Assembly (NCBI GenBank): GCA_035565775.1
Contig: DATMRW010000021.1
Span: 62,001-126,000 of the forward strand
DNA: 64,000 nt
Reading direction: 5' to 3'
From: PRO6 sp035565775
GTDB lineage: Bacteria; Pseudomonadota; Alphaproteobacteria; Rhizobiales; Xanthobacteraceae
Part shown: positions 52,472 to 60,669 of the stretch, in pieces
How the letters are laid out: each line of letters opens with the position of its first letter
How positions within the stretch are numbered: position 1 is the stretch's first letter
The notes under the pieces: generated by a model
What the model was told of the DNA's origin: nothing
Seen by the model: the letters and a program-made list of their open reading frames with translations, nothing else
The model's database searches: none
Translations under genes and position numbers: made by a program

Positions 52472-52957
52472 TCAGGCGAGATCCGAATTGGCCATCGCCT
52501 TGGCGCCGGCCGCAATCGATTCGACGATGTTGTGATAACCGGTGCAGCGGCACAAATTGCCTTCCAGCTCCTCGCGGATCACCTCGTCGCTCAGGTCGTG
52601 CCCCTTGCGGTGGACGAGATCCACGGCCGTCATGATCATGCCGGGGGTGCAGAAACCGCACTGCAGGCCATGGTGATCGCGGAAAGCCTCCTGCATCGGA
52701 TGCAGCGGCCCGCCGTCGGCGGCCAGCCCCTCGATCGTGGTGACGCTGTGCCCGTCCGCCATCACGGCCAGCGTGGTGCAGGACTTGATTGCCTTGCCGT
52801 CGAGATGGACGACGCAGGCCCCGCATTGCGAGGTGTCGCAGCCGACATGGGTGCCGGTCAGGCGAAGATGCTCGCGCAGGAACTGCACCAGCAGCGTGCG
52901 CGGATCGACATTGGCGGTTACGGGATTGCCGTTTACGATAAGCGAGATTTTGGCCAT
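52472..52957 (-). CDS. coxS: [2Fe-2S] small subunit of a xanthine dehydrogenase/CODH-type enzyme
   Basis: A 161-residue iron-sulfur subunit. The plant-type [2Fe-2S] cluster is bound by 'GCDTSQCGACVVHLDG' (core 'CDTSQCGAC') and a later Cys in 'IKSCTTLA'; the second cluster by 'CGFCTPGMIM' and 'CRCTGY'. It relays electrons from the molybdenum site of the large subunit to FAD. All eight Cys are present. It is the first structural gene of the cluster; the 240 bp to coxG contain a two-tier hairpin. Confidence 0.93.
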   Translation of the reverse strand: MAKISLIVNGNPVTANVDPRTLLVQFLREHLRLTGTHVGCDTSQCGACVVHLDGKAIKSCTTLAVMADGHSVTTIEGLAADGGPLHPMQEAFRDHHGLQCGFCTPGMIMTAVDLVHRKGHDLSDEVIREELEGNLCRCTGYHNIVESIAAGAKAMANSDLA

Positions 52958-53126
52958 TGGCCCCCTCGGGGCTATCGCCGGAAGCTTGCGCCGCCGGACC
53001 TTTTTTAAAACTGTTCCAGACGCATATTAAGTGGCAATCCGGCGTTGAGCAACATATGGCGCGAGTGCAAATTCGCCCATCTGCAGGCGAAAAGTCGCGC
53101 GAATTGAGGCAGAACGCCGGGCACCG

Positions 53127-53173
53127 TTGGGGTCAGGGAACCTGCTGCGGGAAGGCCCGCAGCAACGCCCCAA
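53127..53173. terminator. Two-tier hairpin between coxG and coxS
   Basis: An inner perfect 8-bp stem (53144-53151 with 53156-53163, loop AAGG) sits within an outer TTGGGG/CCCCAA stem (53127-53132 with 53168-53173). Without a T-run it may be an attenuator, processing site or Rho-assisted end of the coxG transcript. Confidence 0.45.
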
Positions 53174-53196
53174 AGCGCGACCCGCCGCGCCAGCCG

Positions 53197-53649
53197 TCAG
53201 GTCTGACTGACGACCGCGGCCGCGAACTTGTTGAAAAACTCGTCCGCGAGCTTCTTTGACGTGCCGGCAATCAGGCGCTGGCCGAGCTGCGCGAGCTTGC
53301 CGCCGATCTGGGCCTCGACATTATAGACGAGCAGCGTGCCGCCGTCCTTGTCCTGCAGTTCGACGCTCGCGCCGCCCTTGGCGAACCCGGCTACGCCGCC
53401 TTCGCCCTCGCCTGAGATCTTGTAGCCGTTCGGCGGGTCGAGATCAGTCAGCGAAACGCGGCCCTTGAAGCGGGCGGACACCGGCCCGACCTTCATCTTC
53501 GCCGTGGCGCGGAATGAGTTCTCGTCGGTCTTTTCCAGCTCCTCGCAGCCTGGAATGCAGGCCTTGAGAACCTCGGGATCGTTCAGCTTTTCCCAGACCA
53601 CTTCGCGAGGTGCCGCAAGCTGGACCTCACCGCTCATTGTCATCGCCAT
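53197..53649 (-). CDS. coxG: CoxG-like SRPBCC protein (CO dehydrogenase subunit G family)
   Basis: A 150-residue START/SRPBCC-fold protein: 'GEVQLAAPREVVWEKLNDPEVLKACIPGCEEL' (core 'CIPGCEEL'), 'VGPVSARFKGRVSL' and 'GGKLAQLGQRLI' are typical of CoxG. In carboxidotrophs CoxG anchors CO dehydrogenase to the membrane and transfers electrons to menaquinone or ubiquinone. It has no C-terminal membrane helix here. It lies 240 bp upstream of coxS on the same strand and is divergent from pcaB. Confidence 0.88.
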   Translation of the reverse strand: MAMTMSGEVQLAAPREVVWEKLNDPEVLKACIPGCEELEKTDENSFRATAKMKVGPVSARFKGRVSLTDLDPPNGYKISGEGEGGVAGFAKGGASVELQDKDGGTLLVYNVEAQIGGKLAQLGQRLIAGTSKKLADEFFNKFAAAVVSQT

Positions 53650-53737
53650 GGCGTCTACTCCTCATCTTTGGCTTTGCAGCCAACAATCGCTCCCTAGAGC
53701 TGGATGCGAACGACTACGCTTGTTCAGCAATAAATAA

Positions 53738-53760
53738 CGGCCGGTCTCAAAAACCGGCCG
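53738..53760. promoter_or_regulatory. Inverted repeat in the coxG-pcaB divergent region
   Basis: An 8-bp perfect inverted repeat (CGGCCGGT with ACCGGCCG, seven-base spacer). On the minus strand it is followed by TTATTTATT, so it can also act as a terminator of a minus-strand transcript that starts between here and pcaB. The rest of this 314-bp region shows no gene. Confidence 0.4.
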
Positions 53761-53963
53761 AAAAGTCGTCCGCACTCTACCTCCACCTAAACCAGCGGCG
53801 GCATAATGGAAAGAGACCACGCGCAGGGTGCACATGGTTCTATCGCGCGACCGGCCGCCGCGCCGATGTGCAGCGCAGCACAGCCCGGCCGCAGATGAAA
53901 CACGGGACGAAACCCGGGAGGGATTGGCACTGCCGACACAAATTGTTTAGGGTGCGGCCACCC

Positions 53964-55319
53964 ATGAGCACCGCACTCTCCCCGATTTTAGCGCCGATGT
54001 TTTCGAGCGCCGCCATGCGCGCCGTCTGCGACGACGGCGCCACCCTTCAGCACATGCTCTACTTCGAGGCGGCCCTTGCCCGCGCCGAAGCCGCCGTCGG
54101 GGTGATTCCGGCCTCCGCCGTGGCCCCGATCGAGGCCGCGTGCTGGGCGGATGCCTTTGACCGCACCGAGCTTGCCAATGCCGCGAGCCGGTCGGGCAAT
54201 CTGGCGATTCCGCTGGTCAAGGCGCTGACCGCAGCGGTTGCGCGGGCGGACACTGAGGCCGCGCGTTATGTCCATTGGGGCGCAACGAGCCAGGACGTGA
54301 TCGACACTGCGCTGATGCTGACGCTGCGCGCCGCCATCGACGCCCTCGCCGCCGACCTCGACCGCGCCATTGCCGGCTTTGCCCGGCAGGCCCGCAACTA
54401 CCGCCACACGCCAGCCGTCGCCCGGACCTGGCTGCAGCACGCTCTGCCGATGCCGTTCGGCCTCAAGCTGGCGGAATACGCCGCCGCCCTCAACCGCTCG
54501 CGCGGGCGGCTGAAGCGGCTTCGCAACGAGACGCTCGCCTTGCAGTTCGGCGGCGCGGCCGGAACTCTCGCCGCCCTCGGCGACAAGGGACTTGCGGTCG
54601 CAGAGCAGCTGTCGCGCGAACTGGAGCTGGCGCTGCCCGACGCTCCCTGGCACACCCACCGCGACCGGGTGGCCGAGGTCGCGGGCGTGCTGGCGATCAT
54701 CACCGGCAGCTGCGGAAAGATCGCGCGCGACATTTCGCTGTTGATGCAGACCGACGTCGCCGAGGCGTTCGAGCCGTCGGGCGAAGGCCGCGGCGGCTCC
54801 TCGACGATGCCGCACAAGCGCAATCCCGTCGCCTCCGCCGCCGCGCTCGGGGCAGCCACCATGGCGCCGAACCTTGCCGCCACCATCTTTGCAGCGCAGG
54901 TCCAGGATCACGAGCGCAGCGCCGGTCCCTGGCATGCCGAATGGCCGACCCTGCCGACGCTTCTGCTCGTGACGTCCGGCGCGGTCGCCGCCGCCGTCGA
55001 CATCGCCGAGGGGCTGGAGATCGACGCCGCGCGCATGCGCCACAATCTCGACGCAACGCACGGGCTGATCATGGCCGAGGCCGTGACCATGGCGCTGGCC
55101 GAAAAGATCGGCAAGGCGCAGGCGCATCACCTCGTGGAGGCCGCGAGCAAGCGCGCCGTCAAGGACAAGCGCGCGCTCCAGGATGTGCTGTGCGACGACC
55201 CCGCCGTCGTCGCCCACCTGACGCCCGTCGCCATCGCCGGCCTGTTCGAGCCGATGGCCTATCAGGGCGCAGCCCAGGACTTTATCGACCGCCTGCTCGG
55301 CGGCCTCGACAACAACTAA
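53964..55319 (+). CDS. pcaB: 3-carboxy-cis,cis-muconate cycloisomerase
   Basis: A 451-residue member of the fumarase/aspartase superfamily. The signature 'GSSTMPHKRNP' is present, together with 'HWGATSQDVIDTA' and 'RTWLQHALPMPFG', which mark PcaB. It converts beta-carboxymuconate to gamma-carboxymuconolactone in the protocatechuate branch of the beta-ketoadipate pathway. The frame is open 350 bases upstream, but ATG 53964 gives the normal N-terminus. It heads a pcaB-pcaD-pcaC operon. Confidence 0.94.
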   Translation: MSTALSPILAPMFSSAAMRAVCDDGATLQHMLYFEAALARAEAAVGVIPASAVAPIEAACWADAFDRTELANAASRSGNLAIPLVKALTAAVARADTEAARYVHWGATSQDVIDTALMLTLRAAIDALAADLDRAIAGFARQARNYRHTPAVARTWLQHALPMPFGLKLAEYAAALNRSRGRLKRLRNETLALQFGGAAGTLAALGDKGLAVAEQLSRELELALPDAPWHTHRDRVAEVAGVLAIITGSCGKIARDISLLMQTDVAEAFEPSGEGRGGSSTMPHKRNPVASAAALGAATMAPNLAATIFAAQVQDHERSAGPWHAEWPTLPTLLLVTSGAVAAAVDIAEGLEIDAARMRHNLDATHGLIMAEAVTMALAEKIGKAQAHHLVEAASKRAVKDKRALQDVLCDDPAVVAHLTPVAIAGLFEPMAYQGAAQDFIDRLLGGLDNN

Positions 55320-55346
55320 CGACGCTTTTCAAGCAAGGAGACCACA

Positions 55347-56132
55347 ATGCCTATGATTGACGCCGGCGACGGCTGCCAACTCAACGTTTCGGTTGACGGC
55401 CGCGCTGACGGCCCCACCGTGATGTTCTCGAACTCGCTCGGCTGCACGCTCGAGATGTGGGAGCCGCAGATGGCGGCGTTGACCCCGTACTTCCGCGTCA
55501 TCCGCTACGATCGTCGCGGGCACGGCAAGTCGAGCATCGATCCGCGGCCCTACTCGATCGAGCGTTATGGCCGCGACGTGCTGGCTATCCTCGATCATCT
55601 CAAGATCGAAAAGACCAACTGGTGCGGCCTCTCCATGGGCGGCATGGTCGGCCAGTGGCTGGGCGCCAACGCGCCGGAGCGGTTTGAAAAGATCATTCTC
55701 GCCAACACCACCTGCTACTATCCCGACGCCACCATGTGGAACACGCGCGTCAAGACCGTGCGCGAGGGCGGCCTCGCGGCGATCGCCGACACCGCGATCG
55801 GCGGCTGGCTGACGGAAGATTTCCGCACATCCAATCCGGCCGAGACCGCCCGCATGAAGGCGATGCTGCTCGCAACGCCGGTCGAGGGCTACATCGCAAG
55901 CTGCGAAGCGATCTCGACTCTCGACCAGCGCGCGCTCCTGCCGAAGATCAAGGCGCCGACGCTGGTGATCGCCGGCCGTCAGGACAAGTCGACCCCTGTG
56001 GAAGCGGGCGAGATGATCCGCAGCCTGATCCCCGGCGCGAGCATGACGCTGCTGGATGCTGCGCACATCTCCAACGTCGAGCAGGCGGACGCCTTCACCG
56101 AGGCGGTGATCGGCTTCATCAACCAGAAGTAA
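55347..56132 (+). CDS. pcaD: 3-oxoadipate enol-lactonase
   Basis: A 261-residue alpha/beta hydrolase. 'NSLGCTLEMW' forms the oxyanion region, the nucleophile elbow is 'CGLSMGGMVGQWLG' (core GLSMGG), followed by the acid near 'AGRQDKSTPVEAG' and the His in 'DAAHISNVEQ'. It hydrolyses 3-oxoadipate enol-lactone to 3-oxoadipate. The start follows AAGGAG. It lies 27 nt after pcaB and precedes pcaC, as expected for consecutive steps. Confidence 0.94.
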   Translation: MPMIDAGDGCQLNVSVDGRADGPTVMFSNSLGCTLEMWEPQMAALTPYFRVIRYDRRGHGKSSIDPRPYSIERYGRDVLAILDHLKIEKTNWCGLSMGGMVGQWLGANAPERFEKIILANTTCYYPDATMWNTRVKTVREGGLAAIADTAIGGWLTEDFRTSNPAETARMKAMLLATPVEGYIASCEAISTLDQRALLPKIKAPTLVIAGRQDKSTPVEAGEMIRSLIPGASMTLLDAAHISNVEQADAFTEAVIGFINQK

Positions 56133-56200
56133 GCCTCGCCTCAACAACGAACACTTGCCGCCGGACCGCACCATGGCCCGGCGGCTCATCACAAAGACGA

Positions 56201-56221
56201 ATGCCCGGCGCGACCGGGCAT
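56201..56221. repeat. Short palindrome in the pcaD-pcaC gap (REP-like)
   Basis: ATGCCCGG, five bases, CCGGGCAT: an 8-bp perfect inverted repeat. Similar CCCGG-based palindromes are scattered in genomes of this group, often between genes of an operon. A second GCCGCCGG/CCGGCGGC pair lies immediately before it. Confidence 0.45.
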
Positions 56222-56245
56222 GACGGCGCGAAGGGGAAACTCGCC

Positions 56246-56638
56246 ATGGACGATGAACAACGCCGCAATGACGGCACCGCGAAGCGGCGCAAGGTGCTCG
56301 GCAATGCCTGGGTCGACAAATCCGCAGCCGGCAAGAACGCCTTCAACGCCGACTTTCTCGATCTGATCAGCCGCTATGCGTGGGGCGAGATCTGGACCCG
56401 CCCGCATTTCGACGAGCGCACGCGCCGCGTCTTGGTGATCGGCACGATGCTGGCGCTCGGCCAGTGGGATGAATTCCGCATGCATGTCCGCGCGGCGCTG
56501 GCCGAAGGCGGCTTCACGCCGGACGACATCAAAGAGATTATTTTGCAGCAGGCGATCTATTGCGGCGTGCCGGCAGCCAATCACGCCATCAAGGAAGCAT
56601 CTGCCGTGCTTCAGGAATTGGGGCAGCTCCCGTCATAG
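56246..56638 (+). CDS. pcaC: 4-carboxymuconolactone decarboxylase
   Basis: A 130-residue AhpD/CMD-fold protein: 'RYAWGEIWTRPHFDERTRRVL' (core 'WGEIWTRP'), 'HVRAALAEGGFTPDDIKEII' and 'QAIYCGVPAANHAI' are characteristic of PcaC. It decarboxylates gamma-carboxymuconolactone to 3-oxoadipate enol-lactone. The start has AAGGGGA upstream. It is the third gene of the pcaBDC set. Its last 50 nt overlap a convergent membrane-protein gene. Confidence 0.93.
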   Translation: MDDEQRRNDGTAKRRKVLGNAWVDKSAAGKNAFNADFLDLISRYAWGEIWTRPHFDERTRRVLVIGTMLALGQWDEFRMHVRAALAEGGFTPDDIKEIILQQAIYCGVPAANHAIKEASAVLQELGQLPS

Positions 56639-57143
56639 CGGGAGCCGGCGCAAAGCGCGCTGGGGTGAGACTGTCGCTGCCGCGCGGCTGCAACCAGGGC
56701 TCCGCCAGCGCGAGAATGGCGGACGCGGCCAGCAGCAGCGTCTCGGTCGCGTGCAGGTGCAGCGCGGCCGCCTCGCCCGCCTCTGCCGCGATGCACATCG
56801 CCAGCAGGCTCATGATCGAGCCGATCACGAGCGCGACGAGAAAGGCCTCGTTGCCCTCCCCCTTCAAGCGGCTCGAGGGTCGCGCAACCTGCAGCACGAA
56901 AACCACCAAGAAGGCGACAGTCGTCATCCGCAGCACCACGAGCAGCCACGCCGCGCGGATCGTGCCGAGCGAACTCAACTGCAGATAGTCGCTGAAAAAG
57001 ATCCCGAAAGCGATGTTAGGCCGATCGTAGAGGCCGTGGATCGGGGCGATGGCGATCTTGTAGCTCGCCAATGTCCACGCCGGGATGAAATAGAGCGCCG
57101 TCAGCGCTGCATTGTAGGTACTGATACGCCACGTGCCGATCAT
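56589..57143 (-). CDS. Membrane protein of unknown function
   Basis: 184 residues with about four membrane helices (about 8-27, 60-85, 100-120 and 130-148) and a Pro/Ala-rich cytoplasmic tail. No family is recognised. The ATG at 57143 is preceded by AGGAG at seven bases, good support for translation. The frame extends to 57302 but that part lacks start signals. The 3' end overlaps pcaC by 50 nt in convergent orientation, the overlap coding for part of the low-complexity tail. Confidence 0.7.
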   Translation of the reverse strand: MIGTWRISTYNAALTALYFIPAWTLASYKIAIAPIHGLYDRPNIAFGIFFSDYLQLSSLGTIRAAWLLVVLRMTTVAFLVVFVLQVARPSSRLKGEGNEAFLVALVIGSIMSLLAMCIAAEAGEAAALHLHATETLLLAASAILALAEPWLQPRGSDSLTPARFAPAPAMTGAAPIPEARQMLP

Positions 57144-57572
57144 CTTCGGCTCCTGCCGAAATCCATGGATCAAAAACGGGGTCCTGCGTCCGCCTCGGGC
57201 AAAACCTTTGCGCGAAGCGGCGCGCAGGATCGATGCAATGCCGAAAATACCGTTGCCGGAGCGCTCAAAATGCCCGGTGCGTCTGGCCGTAATCGCGACC
57301 ATTTAGCTAAAACGCGAGCTAATGCCTTTCGGTCGAAGGCGACAATTTAAACTCTCTGTTAACCCTAACCGCCCGCTCGCCGCCCTGTGGAAAAAGCGCG
57401 ACTTGCCGCTAGAGACGGGAAATGACCGCAAAACGCGCGAAAGGATCGACTTTCCACCAGAGCGTAGCGTGCCACGATGCGCTTTATCGCGTCCGCGCTT
57501 GCCGATCGTGCAAGTCCCCGTTGCCGCTGCAAAAACCCGCTGTTAAGAATTGGGTAACAACTGCGGGGGGCG
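57144..57572. other. Divergent regulatory region before the liv operon
   Basis: About 430 bases without a supported gene. It contains a near-consensus CtrA-like site at 57543-57558 (TTAA-N7-GTAAC) 15 bp before livH, a TTAA-N8-TTAAC sequence around 57349-57365, and a DnaA-box-like TGTGGAAAA at 57386-57394. The promoter of livHMGF must lie here. Confidence 0.4.
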
Positions 57573-58487
57573 ATGGCGTACCTGGCGCAACAACTGATCA
57601 ACGGCATCGTACTGGGCTCGATCTACGGGCTGATCGCCATCGGCTACACGATGGTTTACGGCATTGTCGGCATGATCAATTTCGCACATGGCGACATCTT
57701 CATGATCGGCGGCCTGACCTCGCTGATCGTCTTTCTCATCCTCGTTTCGTTCGGCCTCAGCTCCATTCCCTTCATCCTGCTCGTGGTGCTGCTGGTAGCG
57801 ATGTTCACCACGGCGATCTACGGCTGGGCGGTGGAGCGCATCGCCTATCGCCCGCTGCGCCAATCATTCCGGCTCGCACCGATGCTGTCCGCCATCGGCA
57901 TGTCGTTCGTGCTCGCGAACTTCGCGCAGGTGGCGCAGGGCGCGCGCGTGAAGCCGGTGCCGCCGATCATCCCCGGCGGCTACACGCTCTATGAGCATGA
58001 GGGCTTCGTTGTTCAGCTTTCGAATGTGCAGATCGTCGTCGTCCTGACCACGGTGGCCCTGCTGGCGATCTTCACCTGGCTCGTGTCGCGCACCCGGCTC
58101 GGCCGCGACATGCGCGCCTGCGAACAGGACCAGACCATGGCCGCGCTGCTCGGCGTCGATGTCGACCGCACCATTTCGATGACCTTCGTGACGGGCGCAG
58201 CTCTCGCCGCCGTCGCCGGGCTGATGTACCTGCTCTATTACGGAGTCGTCGATTTCGCGATGGGCTTCGTGGCCGGCATCAAGGCGTTCACCGCCGCAGT
58301 GCTCGGCGGCATCGGCTCCTTGCCCGGCGCGATGCTTGGCGGGCTGGCCATCGGGCTGATCGAAACCCTGTGGTCCGCTTATTTTTCCGCTGAATACAAG
58401 GACGTTGCCGCCTTCTCGATCCTGATCTTCGTTCTGATCTTCCTTCCGACCGGCCTTCTCGGCCGGCCCGAGGTCGAGAAAGTCTGA
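57573..58487 (+). CDS. livH: Branched-chain amino acid-type ABC transporter permease LivH
   Basis: A 304-residue inner-membrane permease with about eight helices. Start 'QQLINGIVLGSIYGLIAIG', core 'GIVLGSIYGLIAIGYTMV', and the 'RACEQDQTMAALLGVDVDR' EAA-type loop that contacts the ATPases are LivH signatures. With LivM it forms the membrane channel of a high-affinity importer for leucine, isoleucine, valine or related ligands. It is the first gene of livHMGF; ATG 57573 follows GGGGGG. Gap to livM is 14 nt. Confidence 0.93.
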   Translation: MAYLAQQLINGIVLGSIYGLIAIGYTMVYGIVGMINFAHGDIFMIGGLTSLIVFLILVSFGLSSIPFILLVVLLVAMFTTAIYGWAVERIAYRPLRQSFRLAPMLSAIGMSFVLANFAQVAQGARVKPVPPIIPGGYTLYEHEGFVVQLSNVQIVVVLTTVALLAIFTWLVSRTRLGRDMRACEQDQTMAALLGVDVDRTISMTFVTGAALAAVAGLMYLLYYGVVDFAMGFVAGIKAFTAAVLGGIGSLPGAMLGGLAIGLIETLWSAYFSAEYKDVAAFSILIFVLIFLPTGLLGRPEVEKV

Positions 58488-58501
58488 CAGAGGGCAACGC
58501 C

Positions 58502-59836
58502 GTGACGCTAGCCGGTCAGATTGTCCCCGCACCGCCATCGCGCCCGGCAGCATTGGACCCGATTGCAGCCCTGAAACGCGCGCTGATCAGCGCCGGCGTG
58601 GCGCTGGCGCTGTTCGCACTGATGATCGGCATCCGCACCGAAGCGGGACCGACCGGCCAGCTTATCTATTGGACGCGCTTTCGCGAACTGTTCACGATGG
58701 TCGGACTCGTCTTTGCCGGCACGCTCATCCTCGGCCTCATACGCCAGTGGTGGGAGGCGCGCGGCGCCGCGCAACTGCAGCCTCTCCGCATCACGCAGGC
58801 GCTCGCCGTTGCCGCGCGCTTTATCGGCCCCGCGCTTCTGGTGTTCGCCTTTTTGGTGCCGGTGATCTTTTACGAGCAGCGCTACCTGCTCGACCTCGGC
58901 ATCCTCGTGCTCACCTATGTGATGCTGGGCTGGGGCCTCAATATCGTTGTCGGCCTCGCGGGCCTGCTCGATCTCGGCTATGTCGCCTTCTATGCCGTCG
59001 GCGCCTATTCCTATGCGCTGCTGGCGACGAATTTCGGCCTCACCTTCTGGGAGTGCCTGCCGCTCGCCGGCATCCTCGCGGCCTTCTGGGGCATCCTGCT
59101 CGGCTTTCCGGTGCTGCGGCTGCGCGGTGACTATCTTGCGATCGTCACCCTCGCATTCGGCGAAATCATCCGCCTCGTCCTGCTCAACTGGCAGTCGCTC
59201 ACCGGCGGCCCGAACGGCATCGGCGGCATTCCCCGCCCGACGTTTTTCGGCATTCCGCTGATCCCCGGCGAGAACGGGCTGGCGGCGAAGCTCGGAATTC
59301 CGTTCTCGCCGACGCACCGCGTCGTACTTCTGTTCTATCTCATTTTGGTGATGGCGCTGCTCACCAACTGGGCGACGATCCGCCTGCGCCGCCTGCCGAT
59401 CGGCCGCGCCTGGGAGGCGCTGCGCGAGGACGAAATCGCCTGCCGCGCGCTCGGCATCAACACGATCTCGACCAAGCTCACCGCCTTCGCCATCGGCGCG
59501 CTGTTCGGCGGCTTCGCCGGCGCCTTCTTCGCCACGCGCCAAGGCTTCATCAGCCCGGAATCCTTCACCTTTCACGAGTCCGCGCTGGTGCTCGCCATCG
59601 TCGTCCTCGGCGGCATGGGATCGCAGCTCGGCGTCGCCGTCGCCGCGCTGGCGATGATCGGCGGCTTCGAGCTGTTTCGCGGCTTCGATCAGTATCGCAT
59701 GCTGGTCTTCGGCTTTGCGATCGTCTTCATCATGGTGTGGCGGCCGCGCGGCCTCGTCGGCCATCGCGACCCCACCGTCTTTCTCGGCGCGCGGACGAAA
59801 ATCTCGGCCGAACTTGTCCAAGAAGGCCGCGGATGA
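58502..59836 (+). CDS. livM: Branched-chain amino acid-type ABC transporter permease LivM
   Basis: A 444-residue permease. The core (about 130-420) has 'MLGWGLNIVVGLAGLLDLGYVAFYAVGAY' (core 'GLAGLLDLGYVAF'), 'RLRGDYLAIVTLAFGEI' and 'LREDEIACRALGINT' as ATPase-contact loop. The N-terminal extension of about 100 residues adds two or three helices, as in E. coli LivM. The start is GTG 58502 with GAGGG upstream. Its stop overlaps the livG start (ATGA). Confidence 0.93.
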   Translation: MTLAGQIVPAPPSRPAALDPIAALKRALISAGVALALFALMIGIRTEAGPTGQLIYWTRFRELFTMVGLVFAGTLILGLIRQWWEARGAAQLQPLRITQALAVAARFIGPALLVFAFLVPVIFYEQRYLLDLGILVLTYVMLGWGLNIVVGLAGLLDLGYVAFYAVGAYSYALLATNFGLTFWECLPLAGILAAFWGILLGFPVLRLRGDYLAIVTLAFGEIIRLVLLNWQSLTGGPNGIGGIPRPTFFGIPLIPGENGLAAKLGIPFSPTHRVVLLFYLILVMALLTNWATIRLRRLPIGRAWEALREDEIACRALGINTISTKLTAFAIGALFGGFAGAFFATRQGFISPESFTFHESALVLAIVVLGGMGSQLGVAVAALAMIGGFELFRGFDQYRMLVFGFAIVFIMVWRPRGLVGHRDPTVFLGARTKISAELVQEGRG

Positions 59837-60669
59837 ACGGGCCGCTCGTCATCCTGAACGTCGACAACCTCTCGATGCGCTTCGGCGGCATCCATGCCGT
59901 GAGCGACCTTTCCTTCACCGCAGAGCGCGGCAAGATCACAGCGCTGATCGGCCCGAACGGCGCCGGCAAGACCACCGTGTTCAACTGCATCACCGGCTTC
60001 TACAAGCCGAGCGGCGGCACCATTCGCCTCACCCATGCCGACGGCAGGGAAATCGCTCTGCATCGCCTCAATGACTTCCGCATCGCCAAGCAGGCGCATG
60101 TGGCGCGTACCTTCCAGAACATCCGTCTTTTCCCCGGCATGACCGTGCTCGAAAACCTGATGGTGGCGCAGCACAATCCGCTGATGCGCGCCTCGGGCTT
60201 CACCTTCCTCGGCCTGTTTGGCGCGCCGGGCTATCGCGCCGCCGAGCGCCGCGCCGTCGAGCTGGCACGTGAATGGCTGAAGCGCATTGGCCTTGTCGAG
60301 CGCGCCGACGATGCCGCCGGCAACCTGCCTTACGGCGATCAGCGGCGGCTCGAAATCGCGCGCGCGATGTGCACCAATCCGGCGCTGCTCTGCCTCGACG
60401 AGCCTGCCGCCGGCCTCAACGCCCGCGAGAGCGGCGCGCTCAGCGAACTCCTGCTGTCGATCCGCGAGGCCCATGGCACCTCGATTCTGCTGATCGAGCA
60501 CGACATGACCGTGGTCATGGAAATCTCCGACCACATCTGCGTTCTCGACCATGGCGTGAAGATCGCCGATGGCCCGCCCGCCGCCGTGCGCGACGATCCC
60601 AAGGTGATCGCCGCCTATCTCGGCAGCGACGAGGACACGGCGATCGCGGTGATGGAGAAGGATCAATGA
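59833..60669 (+). CDS. livG: ABC transporter ATP-binding protein LivG
   Basis: A 278-residue ATPase subunit: Walker A 'GPNGAGKTT', Q-loop region 'VARTFQNIRLFPGMT', Walker B 'LLCLDEPAAGLN' and switch His in 'LLIEHDMTVVM'. The ABC signature is the shortened 'LPYGDQRRLEIARAM', usual in LivG. It powers the importer together with LivF. It overlaps livM by 4 nt and livF by 4 nt, so translation is coupled. Confidence 0.95.
   Translation: MNGPLVILNVDNLSMRFGGIHAVSDLSFTAERGKITALIGPNGAGKTTVFNCITGFYKPSGGTIRLTHADGREIALHRLNDFRIAKQAHVARTFQNIRLFPGMTVLENLMVAQHNPLMRASGFTFLGLFGAPGYRAAERRAVELAREWLKRIGLVERADDAAGNLPYGDQRRLEIARAMCTNPALLCLDEPAAGLNARESGALSELLLSIREAHGTSILLIEHDMTVVMEISDHICVLDHGVKIADGPPAAVRDDPKVIAAYLGSDEDTAIAVMEKDQ

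Noticed and set aside
57340..57560. DnaA-box-like TGTGGAAAA plus CtrA-like sites suggesting a replication origin
   Set aside because: Only one DnaA-like box is seen, the neighbours are metabolic and transport genes, and no hemE, dnaA or parAB genes are near.
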